Positions 44,334-51,959 of a DNA stretch of 64,000 nucleotides are shown piece after piece. Numbering within the stretch: position 1 is the stretch's first letter; each line of letters opens with the position of its first letter. Position numbers and translations under genes: made by a program. The stretch lies in NCBI GenBank assembly GCA_900537125.1, contig UNRJ01000004.1, positions 248,001-312,000 on the forward strand. The letters run 5' to 3'. Source of the DNA: Rhodobacteraceae bacterium Alg238-R152 (GTDB taxonomy: Bacteria > Pseudomonadota > Alphaproteobacteria > Rhodobacterales > Rhodobacteraceae). The notes below the pieces were generated by a model. The model worked only from the letters and a program-made list of their open reading frames with translations. It did no database searches and was not told the origin of the DNA.

Positions 44334-44653
44334 GTGAGAGCACAACCATCTGGGTGATCATCGTGGCCATGGGATTGGGCAGCTTTGGGCTGCGTTTTCT
44401 GTTTCTGGGTGTGATTGGCGATCGGGAAATGCCCGAATGGGTGCTGCGCCATCTGCGCTATACCGCCGTAGCCGTACTACCCGGTTTGGTGGCACCTTTA
44501 GTGCTGTGGCCAAGTGCAACAGGTGGCCAGCCAGACCCTGCGAGACTCGTTGCGGCAGTGGTGACACTGGGAGTGGGATACGTCACCAAGAACGTTTTGG
44601 CGGCAATTTTCAGCGGCGCGGGCACCTTGTTTTTGGGACTGTATTTCTTCTGA
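44330..44653 (+). CDS. azlD: AzlD family transporter subunit
   Basis: A 107-residue membrane protein with about four membrane segments, the small partner of AzlC. MGLGSFGLRFLFLGVIGDR and WVLRHLRYTAVAVLPGLVAP are typical of AzlD. It overlaps azlC by four bases. The third 11-bp repeat triplet begins nine bases after its stop. Confidence 0.9.
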   Translation: MSESTTIWVIIVAMGLGSFGLRFLFLGVIGDREMPEWVLRHLRYTAVAVLPGLVAPLVLWPSATGGQPDPARLVAAVVTLGVGYVTKNVLAAIFSGAGTLFLGLYFF

Positions 44654-44661
44654 AATCCACG

Positions 44662-44694
44662 TCGGTATTGCGTCTGTATCACGACTGTATTGCG
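44662..44694 (-). repeat. 11-bp tandem repeat, three units (copy 3, inverted)
   Basis: Read on the minus strand the units are CGCAATACAGT (44694-44684), CGTGATACAGA (44683-44673) and CGCAATACCGA (44672-44662). This is the same consensus as at 13147 and 31949 but in the opposite orientation. It lies between convergent genes, immediately after azlD. Confidence 0.75.
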
Positions 44695-44709
44695 ACTGTG
44701 GCGATGCGC

Positions 44710-44737
44710 GCACAATAAAGCGCCCCGTAGGGCGCTT
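44710..44737 (-). terminator. Terminator of the lipoprotein gene at 44759
   Basis: AAGCGCCC (44718-44725) and GGGCGCTT (44730-44737) are perfect complements with a 4-base loop. On the minus strand the stem is followed by TATTG, giving a weak U-tract. It may also stop azlCD transcripts. Confidence 0.65.
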
Positions 44738-44758
44738 CTGTGCATCATTTATCAAGCA

Positions 44759-45388
44759 CTACTGGCGTTCGTATTCCGGCACAAACGCAGCGAGCACCTT
44801 GGATTTGTCGTCATCGTCATATTCAAACAGACGATCATAGGTCGCGCCTTTATCCGCAAAGTAGTCCATCAACTTACGCGGATAGTAAGATTGTGGCGCG
44901 TCCTCAAATCCCGGCAGTGTTTGAAGCAACGCCGACGTAGACTTGGCACATAATGCTTCGGTCACTGGCCCTAGCGTCTCTGCCTTGCGTAGAGCAAGCT
45001 CTGCCACCTGAGGGCTGACGTCGATGGACTGCACCACCACGTGGTAGGTTTCACGTGCATGAAAGCGCGTGTACTGATCCGCCATGTAAGGGGTCATGCC
45101 ATAAACCACATCGTTTTTGGCTACGATGGCGCCCTCTTTGCGGAACGCTCCCGCGGGATCAAAAGCGACCCTTTGACTGCCATTGATCATCAGCGACGTA
45201 TGCGCCCCTGCCCCGTTACTATTGGAGATCATTGTGTACAGCGTCAGCTGCTTGGGGCCATCGTGCACATAACGAGCAGCTTCAACCGCAGCGTCCGGCG
45301 AATTGCCGGACACAGGATTGCGCACCGAACATGCAGACACAGAAGCGACAAGCGCCAATAGCGCCAAAACCCGTACCAAAAACATCAT
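44759..45388 (-). CDS. Lipoprotein with possible papain-like (NlpC/LRAT-type) fold
   Basis: A 209-residue lipoprotein precursor starting with two ATG codons; the lipobox is VSAC after a hydrophobic signal. The mature part has GAGAHTSLMINGSQRVAFDPAG, in which a His precedes a hydrophobic strand, and about 90 residues later LCAKSTSALLQTLPGF, a Cys followed by a helix. That His-first, Cys-second order is the layout of circularly permuted NlpC/P60 and LRAT-like enzymes, so a thiol hydrolase or amidase is possible. This is inference from pattern only. It is encoded next to oxidase subunit IV. Confidence 0.75.
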   Translation of the reverse strand: MMFLVRVLALLALVASVSACSVRNPVSGNSPDAAVEAARYVHDGPKQLTLYTMISNSNGAGAHTSLMINGSQRVAFDPAGAFRKEGAIVAKNDVVYGMTPYMADQYTRFHARETYHVVVQSIDVSPQVAELALRKAETLGPVTEALCAKSTSALLQTLPGFEDAPQSYYPRKLMDYFADKGATYDRLFEYDDDDKSKVLAAFVPEYERQ

Positions 45389-45413
45389 AACAGGCCCCCG
45401 CGCCCACAAACAA

Positions 45414-45548
45414 TCAGCTGTTGAAGATTGCCAGGAAAATCAGAGCGCCGATAGAAAAGCATGCCACATAGGTCGAAGCCTTAATGAAGCCTGCAAAGGT
45501 TTTTTCCTGAACGTCAGTGTTCATGGTGCCGTGTTTGTGTTCCGCCAT
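45414..45548 (-). CDS. aa3-type cytochrome c oxidase subunit IV
   Basis: A 44-residue protein: MAEHKHGTMNTDVQEKTF, then a single membrane helix with VACFSIGALIFLAIF. This exact layout is the small subunit IV of alphaproteobacterial aa3 oxidases, seen in the Paracoccus and Rhodobacter structures, where it packs against subunits I and III. The ATG at 45548 follows AGGAAGG. The other oxidase genes are not in the window. Confidence 0.88.
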   Translation of the reverse strand: MAEHKHGTMNTDVQEKTFAGFIKASTYVACFSIGALIFLAIFNS

Positions 45549-45640
45549 GGGAATAGTCCTTCCTGTCTGCTTAAAGCGCTGGATAGCTGATTCATTTGGC
45601 CCTGTCACCCTATCAGGTACCGTTAGGGGCCATCTCTATC

Positions 45641-46099
45641 TCAGGCGCTGCTTTTCTTGAGGCCTTCGGCCAACCGGAAGCCAATACGGTTGGGTGCAAC
45701 GCCCGCTTCCTGTTGTTTGGGCAAGGCACGCAACATCACATTGAGCTGGCTGACGTGTTGCACCAGTTGAGTTTTGCTTCCACCGCTATCGCTGCCGTAA
45801 AACGTCACAATATCAGGATCAAAAAACCCCATACCTTCGATCCGCAAAACCCCGGCTTCACCGCCAACAAAGCCCATCGCAACTTCCTGCTCGTTGTCGA
45901 GCTGTTTTTCGAAGTTTTGGATGTAGAGAATCAAACGTTCATAGGCCCATTCCGCGGCACTTTTTTCTTTCACTGGCTGTTTGGCAATCTCTTCGGGCAC
46001 ATCCACAGCCTTCGCATCTGGGTCTGAATGCACCTCGTAGTGGCGAGGCAATGCAGCCGCTTCGATGGCCTCTGCGGTGGTTTTGATGTCGTCGGTCAT
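45641..46099 (-). CDS. DUF6173 family protein
   Basis: A 152-residue soluble protein. Its core, WAYERLILYIQNFEKQLDNE followed by EVAMGFVGGEAGVLRIEGMG and FDPDIVTFYG, matches what I recall of the DUF6173 family, found widely in alphaproteobacteria; the family label is from memory. The role is unknown. It is encoded between an MBL-fold hydrolase and oxidase subunit IV on the same strand, with gaps of 15 and 92 bases. Confidence 0.75.
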   Translation of the reverse strand: MTDDIKTTAEAIEAAALPRHYEVHSDPDAKAVDVPEEIAKQPVKEKSAAEWAYERLILYIQNFEKQLDNEQEVAMGFVGGEAGVLRIEGMGFFDPDIVTFYGSDSGGSKTQLVQHVSQLNVMLRALPKQQEAGVAPNRIGFRLAEGLKKSSA

Positions 46100-46114
46100 A
46101 AGTGTTCGCGCCTG

Positions 46115-47158
46115 TTATTCAATCCGTTGCCACAGATACGCGCCATCCTCGCGCGTGGTGCGGCTTACGTCGCCAACTTGGTAAAGATGGTTGAGATGTG
46201 CAAGGGCTTCGACAAGAGCAAGCCCATAGGCGCTGCCATCAATTTGCCGCTTGAAGAGCGGTAGGAAACACTGTCCCGCAGTTTGCGGCGTATCGAGATA
46301 CTCCATCAAACGTTTGAGAGCACCGTGATGATTGTCGATCAACTGCCGCATGCGCAAAGGCGCACCGGTAAAGGGCAGCTTGTGGCCGCCAAGGATCAAT
46401 TGGTCATCCCGCGCATACTTTGCCAGTCGTTCACAGGCCTCAAGCCAATCCGCAACCGGATCAGCCTCGGGCTCGGTGGCATAAACGCCTATGTTGGAGC
46501 TGATCGACGGCAGGATTTGATCTCCGGAGAGCACAAGATTGTCGTCTTGGGACCAGAAGGTCGCGTGTTCTGGCGCATGGCCATTGCCGATATGTACGGT
46601 CCATTTTCGGCCGCCCATTTCAATGACATCGTCCTGTTTGATGCGCTTGAATCCCAAAGGCATCGGCGCAACCACGTCAGCAAAATTGAATGGACGTTCT
46701 TTTGCGCGCTGGTTGTAGATCTCTTCATCCATGCCGCAGGCGCGGTAGAACTCCATGGTCTCCTGACGGGGCACCGCTTGTTCGTCGAGTTGCAGCATGC
46801 GGGCAAAGAGCCAAGCGGTGCGCGTGGTCCACAGGCTGGCACCATATTCGGACTGAAACCACCCAGCGAGACCCACGTGGTCCGGATGGTGGTGTGTGAC
46901 AACCACGCGCGAAATGGGTTTGCCACCCAGGGGCCCGGCCATCAAGGTCTGCCAAATGGCGCGGCTGCGTTTGCTGTCAAAACCGGTGTCGACGATGGTC
47001 CAGCTGTCGCCCTCGTCCAGCGCGTAGACGTTGACGTGGTCCAACTTCATGGGCAGCGGCAAGCGCATCCAAAGGACCCCTTTGGCCACCTCGATAGCCT
47101 GTCCCTCTGCCGGAGGGGTGTCCCATGGGTAGCGGATGCCTGCTGCGCCGTCTTGCAT
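46115..47158 (-). CDS. MBL-fold metallo-hydrolase
   Basis: A 347-residue metallo-beta-lactamase fold enzyme. The metal motif is VVTHHHPDHVGLAGWF (H-x-H-x-D-H type), preceded by WTIVDTGFDSKRSRAIW, with later ligands in IGNGHAPEHATFW, LVLSGDQILP and LILGGHKLPFTG. The C-terminal helical extension with LIDNHHGALKRLMEYLD is typical of hydrolases acting on thioesters or glyoxalase-like substrates. Its ATG overlaps the stop of the acyl-CoA dehydrogenase gene (TGATG), so both are made together and probably act in one catabolic step series. Confidence 0.9.
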   Translation of the reverse strand: MQDGAAGIRYPWDTPPAEGQAIEVAKGVLWMRLPLPMKLDHVNVYALDEGDSWTIVDTGFDSKRSRAIWQTLMAGPLGGKPISRVVVTHHHPDHVGLAGWFQSEYGASLWTTRTAWLFARMLQLDEQAVPRQETMEFYRACGMDEEIYNQRAKERPFNFADVVAPMPLGFKRIKQDDVIEMGGRKWTVHIGNGHAPEHATFWSQDDNLVLSGDQILPSISSNIGVYATEPEADPVADWLEACERLAKYARDDQLILGGHKLPFTGAPLRMRQLIDNHHGALKRLMEYLDTPQTAGQCFLPLFKRQIDGSAYGLALVEALAHLNHLYQVGDVSRTTREDGAYLWQRIE

Positions 47159-48876
47159 CAGGCTGCGCCCAGATCTTCGGCGGTGATCGCGTACAGATCT
47201 TCCGCGCCCTGCATCGCGTGCACCAAAACACCGGCGTGTTCGGGCAAGAGACGCTGGATGTAGAACTTCGCCAGTTTGCTGCGCGGGCCTTCGCCCCCTT
47301 CGGCAATCGCGGCACGCAGGTGGTAGTAGCCGCCCAGCACGCGGGCAAAGCCACGCAAGAACGGCACGGAGCCAGCAAAGCGGTCGTTCATATTGCCCTG
47401 GGCCACCATCCATTCTGTGGCCTCGCGTAGGGTCTCGGTGGCTTGCCACAGAGGCTCGGCCAAATCCGCCATGCTTTCGCGGACCTTCTCGGCGCAGTCT
47501 TCGATCTCATCGAGCAGTGCGTAGGCGGCGTCACCTCCGTCCATCAGCTTGCGGGCCACAAGATCCATGGACTGGATGCCATTGGTGCCCTCATAGATCG
47601 CGGTCACACGCACATCGCGAGAGAATTGCGCGGCGCCGGTTTCTTCAATGAAGCCCATGCCGCCGTGCACCTGCACGCCGTCCTCAGACACTTTGATGCC
47701 CACGTCGGTGCCAAAGGCTTTGGCAATGGGGGTCAGGAAGGCCGCGCGGGCTTTCCACTCTTTCTCTCCGGTCGCGGTACCCATGTCGATTGCCACAGCA
47801 CAGGCCATTTCAATGGCGCGGGCCGCGAAGATATCCGCTTTCATACCCGCCAACATGCGGCGCACATCCGCGTGGTCAATGATGGTGCCGCCGCCTTCAA
47901 CAGGGGTGCGGCCTTGCTTGCGCTCCAGCGCGTACTCCAGAGCCATCTGATACGCGCCTTCAGCGGCGCCCACGCCTTGGCCACCAACGCCAAGGCGGGC
48001 GTTGTTCATCATGGTGAACATGCATTTCATGCCGTCATGCGCATCGCCCACAAGCCAACCTTTGGCGTTGTCAAACTGCATCACGGCTGTTGGGGATCCA
48101 TGCAGCCCCATTTTGTGCTCAAGGCTCACAACACCCAGCGTGTTGGCCACACCTGGATTGCCGGCCTCATCCGGAATGTACTTCGGCACAATGAAGAGGC
48201 TGATGCCTTTGGTGCCGGGCACCCCGTCAGGCAAACGCGCAAGCACAAGATGGCAGACGTTGCCGGTGAAGTCGTTGTCGCCCCAGCTGATGAAAATTTT
48301 CTGGCCAGAGACCGCAAAGGAGCCGTCATCATTTGGCACAGCTTTGGAGCTTAACGCCCCTACGTCAGAGCCTGCGGCAGGCTCGGTCAGGTTCATGGTA
48401 CCCGCCCATTCGCCGGTGATCAGCTTTTCCAGATAAGTGGCTTTGATTTGCTCAGAGGCATGGTGTTCCAGTGCTTCGATCTGGCCCTGGGTCATCAACG
48501 GGTTGAGTTGCAGGGACAGGCAGCCAGCTGCCATCATTTCGTTCACCGCGGTGGTGATGGTGTGTGGCAGACCCATGCCACCGTACTCCGGCGAAGCGCC
48601 GGTGGAAATCCAGCCACCTTCGGCAATCGCCTTATAGGCCTCCGCAAACCCCGGAGAAGTGCGCACAACGCCGTTTTCCAGCACAGCAGGTTCCAGATCG
48701 CCATTGCGATTTACCGGCGCCATGACTTCGTCGACCATTTTGCCGGCTTCCAGCAAGATCGCCTCGGTGGTGTCGCGGTCGGCATCGGCAAAACGCTCGG
48801 TTGCGGAGACATTTGCAAAATCCACCACGTGATCAAAAAGGAACTGGAAATCGGTTACTGGGGCGCGAAAGGGCAT
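47158..48876 (-). CDS. Acyl-CoA dehydrogenase, DmdC-like
   Basis: A 572-residue acyl-CoA dehydrogenase of the long type with an extra C-terminal domain of about 130 residues. Features: LNLTEPAAGSDVGALSSKA (FAD/substrate binding), FISWGDNDFT, a flavin-site region GGMGFIEETGAAQFSRDVRV, and AIYEGTNGIQSMD. The N-terminus MPFRAPVTDFQFLFDHVVDF and the length match 3-methylmercaptopropionyl-CoA dehydrogenase (DmdC) of roseobacters, a DMSP demethylation enzyme, but the same subgroup acts on other acyl-CoAs. The start at 48876 follows GGAGAGAC; a longer ORF is not needed. Confidence 0.9.
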   Translation of the reverse strand: MPFRAPVTDFQFLFDHVVDFANVSATERFADADRDTTEAILLEAGKMVDEVMAPVNRNGDLEPAVLENGVVRTSPGFAEAYKAIAEGGWISTGASPEYGGMGLPHTITTAVNEMMAAGCLSLQLNPLMTQGQIEALEHHASEQIKATYLEKLITGEWAGTMNLTEPAAGSDVGALSSKAVPNDDGSFAVSGQKIFISWGDNDFTGNVCHLVLARLPDGVPGTKGISLFIVPKYIPDEAGNPGVANTLGVVSLEHKMGLHGSPTAVMQFDNAKGWLVGDAHDGMKCMFTMMNNARLGVGGQGVGAAEGAYQMALEYALERKQGRTPVEGGGTIIDHADVRRMLAGMKADIFAARAIEMACAVAIDMGTATGEKEWKARAAFLTPIAKAFGTDVGIKVSEDGVQVHGGMGFIEETGAAQFSRDVRVTAIYEGTNGIQSMDLVARKLMDGGDAAYALLDEIEDCAEKVRESMADLAEPLWQATETLREATEWMVAQGNMNDRFAGSVPFLRGFARVLGGYYHLRAAIAEGGEGPRSKLAKFYIQRLLPEHAGVLVHAMQGAEDLYAITAEDLGAA

Positions 48877-48991
48877 CTGTCTCTCCGGCAGGCTTGGCAA
48901 TAAGTGCTGCTGCTTGTATGCAGCTTTTGGCCTTACGGTAAGGGTCTTGTGTACTCTATCACAGAAGAACGCAGCGTCACAGGAGCGCCCC

Positions 48992-49939
48992 TTGGACACA
49001 GAAATCCTCTCCCCTGATGGCTCAGGGTATGCACGTGCAGAATCGGTATTGCGGGATGGCGGATTGGTGTCGTTCCCCACGGAAACCGTATATGGGCTTG
49101 GCGCAGACGCGCGTCAGGACAGGGCTGTGGCGCGGATTTTTGAGGCCAAGAACCGCCCAACCTTCAATCCGCTGATAGTACATGTGGCGGACGTGGCCGC
49201 GACAAAACGCTACGTGAAGTGGACCGATATGGCGGACCGGTTGGCGGCAGCGTTTTGGCCCGGGCCGCTCACGCTGGTTTTGCCGCTGCGCGATGATTCT
49301 GGGCTCTCCCCTTTGGTGACAGCCAACCTGCCAACGCTGGCGATCCGTGTGCCGGAGCATCCGGTGGCGCAAGCGTTGCTTAGTGAATTTGACGGGCCGG
49401 TGGCCGCACCATCAGCCAACCCATCGGGCAAGATCAGCCCCACGCGTGCGCAGCACGTGATCAACGGCCTGTCCGGTCGGATTGAGGCTGTGGTAGACGG
49501 CGGCGAGTGCGGCGTTGGCGTGGAAAGCACCATCCTTGGACTGTTTGACGAGCCAACATTGCTGCGCCCCGGCGGCTTACCGCAGGAAGCGATTGAAGCC
49601 GCATTGGGTGGCCCAGTAGTGACCCGATCAGAGGCAGATCCATTGACCGCCCCAGGACAGATGTTGTCGCACTATGCGCCAGGAGCCGCCGTACGCCTGA
49701 ACGCTGTGGAGATTGTCGAAGGCGAGCGGCTTTTGGGGTTTGGCAAAGTGGAAGGGGCAACGTTGAACCTAAGTGTCGCTGGCGATTTGACTGAAGCAGC
49801 AGCCAATTTGTTTCATCACCTGCATGCACTGGATGCCGACGGAGATGCCCCAATTGCCGTGTCGCCCATTCCAGAAACAGGATTGGGGCGGGCAATCAAT
49901 GACCGTTTGCGCCGCGCAGCTGCTCCGAGAGACGTTTGA
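48992..49939 (+). CDS. L-threonylcarbamoyladenylate synthase (Sua5/YwlC type)
   Basis: A 315-residue enzyme making threonylcarbamoyl-AMP for the universal t6A37 tRNA modification. The YrdC domain shows SFPTETVYGLGADARQ, KNRPTFNPLIVHV and APSANPSGKISPTRAQHV. The extra C-terminal Sua5 domain is present, after SPGQM-like TAPGQMLSHYAPGAAV. The start is a TTG at 48992 with AGGAG eight bases upstream, giving MDTEILSPDG. It is divergent from the acyl-CoA dehydrogenase gene. Confidence 0.92.
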   Translation: MDTEILSPDGSGYARAESVLRDGGLVSFPTETVYGLGADARQDRAVARIFEAKNRPTFNPLIVHVADVAATKRYVKWTDMADRLAAAFWPGPLTLVLPLRDDSGLSPLVTANLPTLAIRVPEHPVAQALLSEFDGPVAAPSANPSGKISPTRAQHVINGLSGRIEAVVDGGECGVGVESTILGLFDEPTLLRPGGLPQEAIEAALGGPVVTRSEADPLTAPGQMLSHYAPGAAVRLNAVEIVEGERLLGFGKVEGATLNLSVAGDLTEAAANLFHHLHALDADGDAPIAVSPIPETGLGRAINDRLRRAAAPRDV

Positions 49940-50027
49940 GGCCGCCAACGCCGTTGCTCAGTGCTTGACGGATGGATGCTGGTCTTGAAGGCTGAGAGTT
50001 CATGTTCATGATGCGAGGTGAGTGGCC

Positions 50028-50408
50028 ATGGCAGAAGCTGTTGCGTGCGTCAGATTATACACTGACGGCTCTGGCGAGAGCCACTTTGAGGATATCGCTT
50101 TCGACATGTCCTCGGTTCAGTATGCCCCACCGGCCCCCGCTTTGGATATCTCCGATCCGATTGGGACATCGCAGTGCTTTTGGTTTCGGTTTCCGCAGGA
50201 CTGGAGTGACGCCGCCCACCCTTCCCCTCGCCGACAACTGTTTATCCTCCTAGAAGGGCAAGTCGAAGGTTGGACAAGCCAGGGCGAGACACGTGTTTTT
50301 GGTCCGGGAGACCGGATTTTGATGGAAGACACAACTGGCAAAGGTCATGGCGCTCGACCACTTGGCGGCGAGGCCCTGGCAATTGTGATAGCGCTTTCCG
50401 ACGACTAA
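50028..50408 (+). CDS. Cupin-domain protein
   Basis: A 126-residue single cupin. The second half carries RQLFILLEGQVEGWTSQGETRVFGPGD-type strands; the sequence GPGDRILMEDTTGKGHGARPLG fits the second cupin motif, with the usual metal His partly kept (GHGARP). The first motif lacks the normal His pair. The ATG at 50028 follows GAGGTGA. No substrate can be proposed. It converges on the AlgH gene with a four-base overlap. Confidence 0.82.
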   Translation: MAEAVACVRLYTDGSGESHFEDIAFDMSSVQYAPPAPALDISDPIGTSQCFWFRFPQDWSDAAHPSPRRQLFILLEGQVEGWTSQGETRVFGPGDRILMEDTTGKGHGARPLGGEALAIVIALSDD

Positions 50409-50989
50409 GCGTGCCCAGCCGCGGAACTCAGCGTCAGCGGATCAACACCGATGCTTTTCAACGCCTCCGCCCATTTGTCTGAGTTGCCTGTATCAAACAC
50501 AATCTGGTCGGTGGCGTCCGCGATCAGCCAGCCATTTGCGCCAATCTCATTTTCCAACTGCCCCGGCCCCCAGCCGCTGTATCCCAGCAGAGTGAGCGCT
50601 TTGTGCGGACCAAGATCCTGCGCAATGTCGTCAAGGATGTCTTGCGTTGTGGTCAGGGCAAAAGTTGCACCAACCTGCAAATTGGACAGGTCGGATTTAT
50701 ACTCAGGTGAGTGCAACACAAAGCCGCGGCCAGTTTCCACAGGACCTCCGAAATGCAGCGTTGACGTGGCCTCAGGTGATTTGGGTTTGATCGAGAGTTG
50801 GTCAAACAGGTCAGACAGGTTCACGCCGTCAATCGCCTTGTTCACGATCAACCCCATGGCCCCGTCAGAGGAATGCGCGCAGAGGAACACCACCGAATGC
50901 GCAAAGCGCGGATCGCCCATCCCCGGCATGGCTATAAGCAGTTGTCCGGTCAAATCCATTTGCGTGTCAGTGTCTTGTGGCGTGTCCAA
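50405..50989 (-). CDS. YqgE/AlgH family protein
   Basis: A 194-residue protein of the UPF0301 family. Signature stretches are GQLLIAMPGMGDPRFAHSVV, GAMGLIVNKAID, HFGGPVETGRGFVLHS and LGYSGWGPGQLENEI. Structures of relatives exist but the biochemical role is not settled; it was first named from alginate regulation in Pseudomonas. It is monocistronic here, divergent from the DsbD-N-like gene. Confidence 0.93.
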   Translation of the reverse strand: MDTPQDTDTQMDLTGQLLIAMPGMGDPRFAHSVVFLCAHSSDGAMGLIVNKAIDGVNLSDLFDQLSIKPKSPEATSTLHFGGPVETGRGFVLHSPEYKSDLSNLQVGATFALTTTQDILDDIAQDLGPHKALTLLGYSGWGPGQLENEIGANGWLIADATDQIVFDTGNSDKWAEALKSIGVDPLTLSSAAGHA

Positions 50990-51140
50990 GGGGACCTCAT
51001 ACGTTGAATGTCGACGTCATATTTCAACATGTGTCCCCGAGACGATAGACGCAAGTGGTAAGCAAACTGTTTCATTGCCTCACAAATTTCTCATCTGATT
51101 GTGAGTTGGCTTCTACCGCGCAATGGCTCATGTATTCCCT

Positions 51141-51959
51141 ATGAATACACGGCCCCTCCTCCCCTCATTGGCGCTCATGGCGCTTATGCCCGCTGCCCTC
51201 GCGCCATTGCAGGCTACGGCCCAGTCTTTTGACCAAGTGGTTCAAGCCGAAGTGCTGCCCGGTTGGCGCGACGCAGATGGCACCCATATGGCGGCGGTAA
51301 AAGTCACGTTGAACCCCGGTTGGAAAACCTATTGGCGTGCGCCGGGAGATGCCGGCATCCCACCGCAGATCACCTGGAACGGGTCGCGTAATTTGGGAAG
51401 CGTCTCTCTGAAATGGCCCACTCCCGAGGTGTTCAACCAAAATGGCATGCGCTCGATTGGCTATACCAACGAACTGGTTTTACCGGTACGGATCGCGCCA
51501 AAAGACGCAAGCAAACCTGTGCGCCTAAAAGCCACGCTGGACATCGGCGTATGTCGCGACATTTGTGTGCCACAGCGTTTGAAAGTGAAAGCGGAGCTGC
51601 CCCCAGGCGGGGCACGGGATGCACAGATTGCGGCTGCGCTGGTGGATCAGCCACTAACGGCGCGCGAGGCAGGTGTGGGCAAGGTGACCTGCAAACTGTC
51701 GCCAACCGCAGATGGCGTCGCACTGACAGCCACGATCCAGATGCCCAGCGCTGGGGGTGCCGAGGTGGCTGTGGTGGAAACTGCGGACCCGCAGATTTGG
51801 GTGGCTGAAGGCATCACCAAGCGTCAAGGCGGCGCGCTCGTGACAGCAACCGAGATGATGCATGTGGAGGCCAGCTCCTTTATGGTGAACCGCGCCGATT
51901 TGCGGTTCACCGTGTTGGGGGCCAACCACGCGGTGGATATTGTTGGCTGCTCAGGCTGA
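51141..51959 (+). CDS. Secreted DsbD N-terminal domain-like protein
   Basis: A 272-residue periplasmic protein. A signal peptide (LPSLALMALMPAALAPLQATA) is followed by an immunoglobulin-like DsbD-alpha domain: GWRDADGTHMAAVKVTLNPG, WKTYWRAPGDAGIPP, and the Cys pair in GVCRDICVP. In DsbD this domain receives electrons from a membrane domain and passes them to periplasmic partners; here it stands alone. The start is uncertain between 51123 and 51141, neither with a good ribosome site; 51141 gives the neater signal peptide. It overlaps the RND gene end by nine bases. Confidence 0.85.
   Translation: MNTRPLLPSLALMALMPAALAPLQATAQSFDQVVQAEVLPGWRDADGTHMAAVKVTLNPGWKTYWRAPGDAGIPPQITWNGSRNLGSVSLKWPTPEVFNQNGMRSIGYTNELVLPVRIAPKDASKPVRLKATLDIGVCRDICVPQRLKVKAELPPGGARDAQIAAALVDQPLTAREAGVGKVTCKLSPTADGVALTATIQMPSAGGAEVAVVETADPQIWVAEGITKRQGGALVTATEMMHVEASSFMVNRADLRFTVLGANHAVDIVGCSG

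Noticed and set aside
49041..49060. TCGGTATTGCG inside the Sua5-type gene
   Set aside because: A single unit matching the 11-bp repeat, but in coding sequence and not tandem; likely chance.
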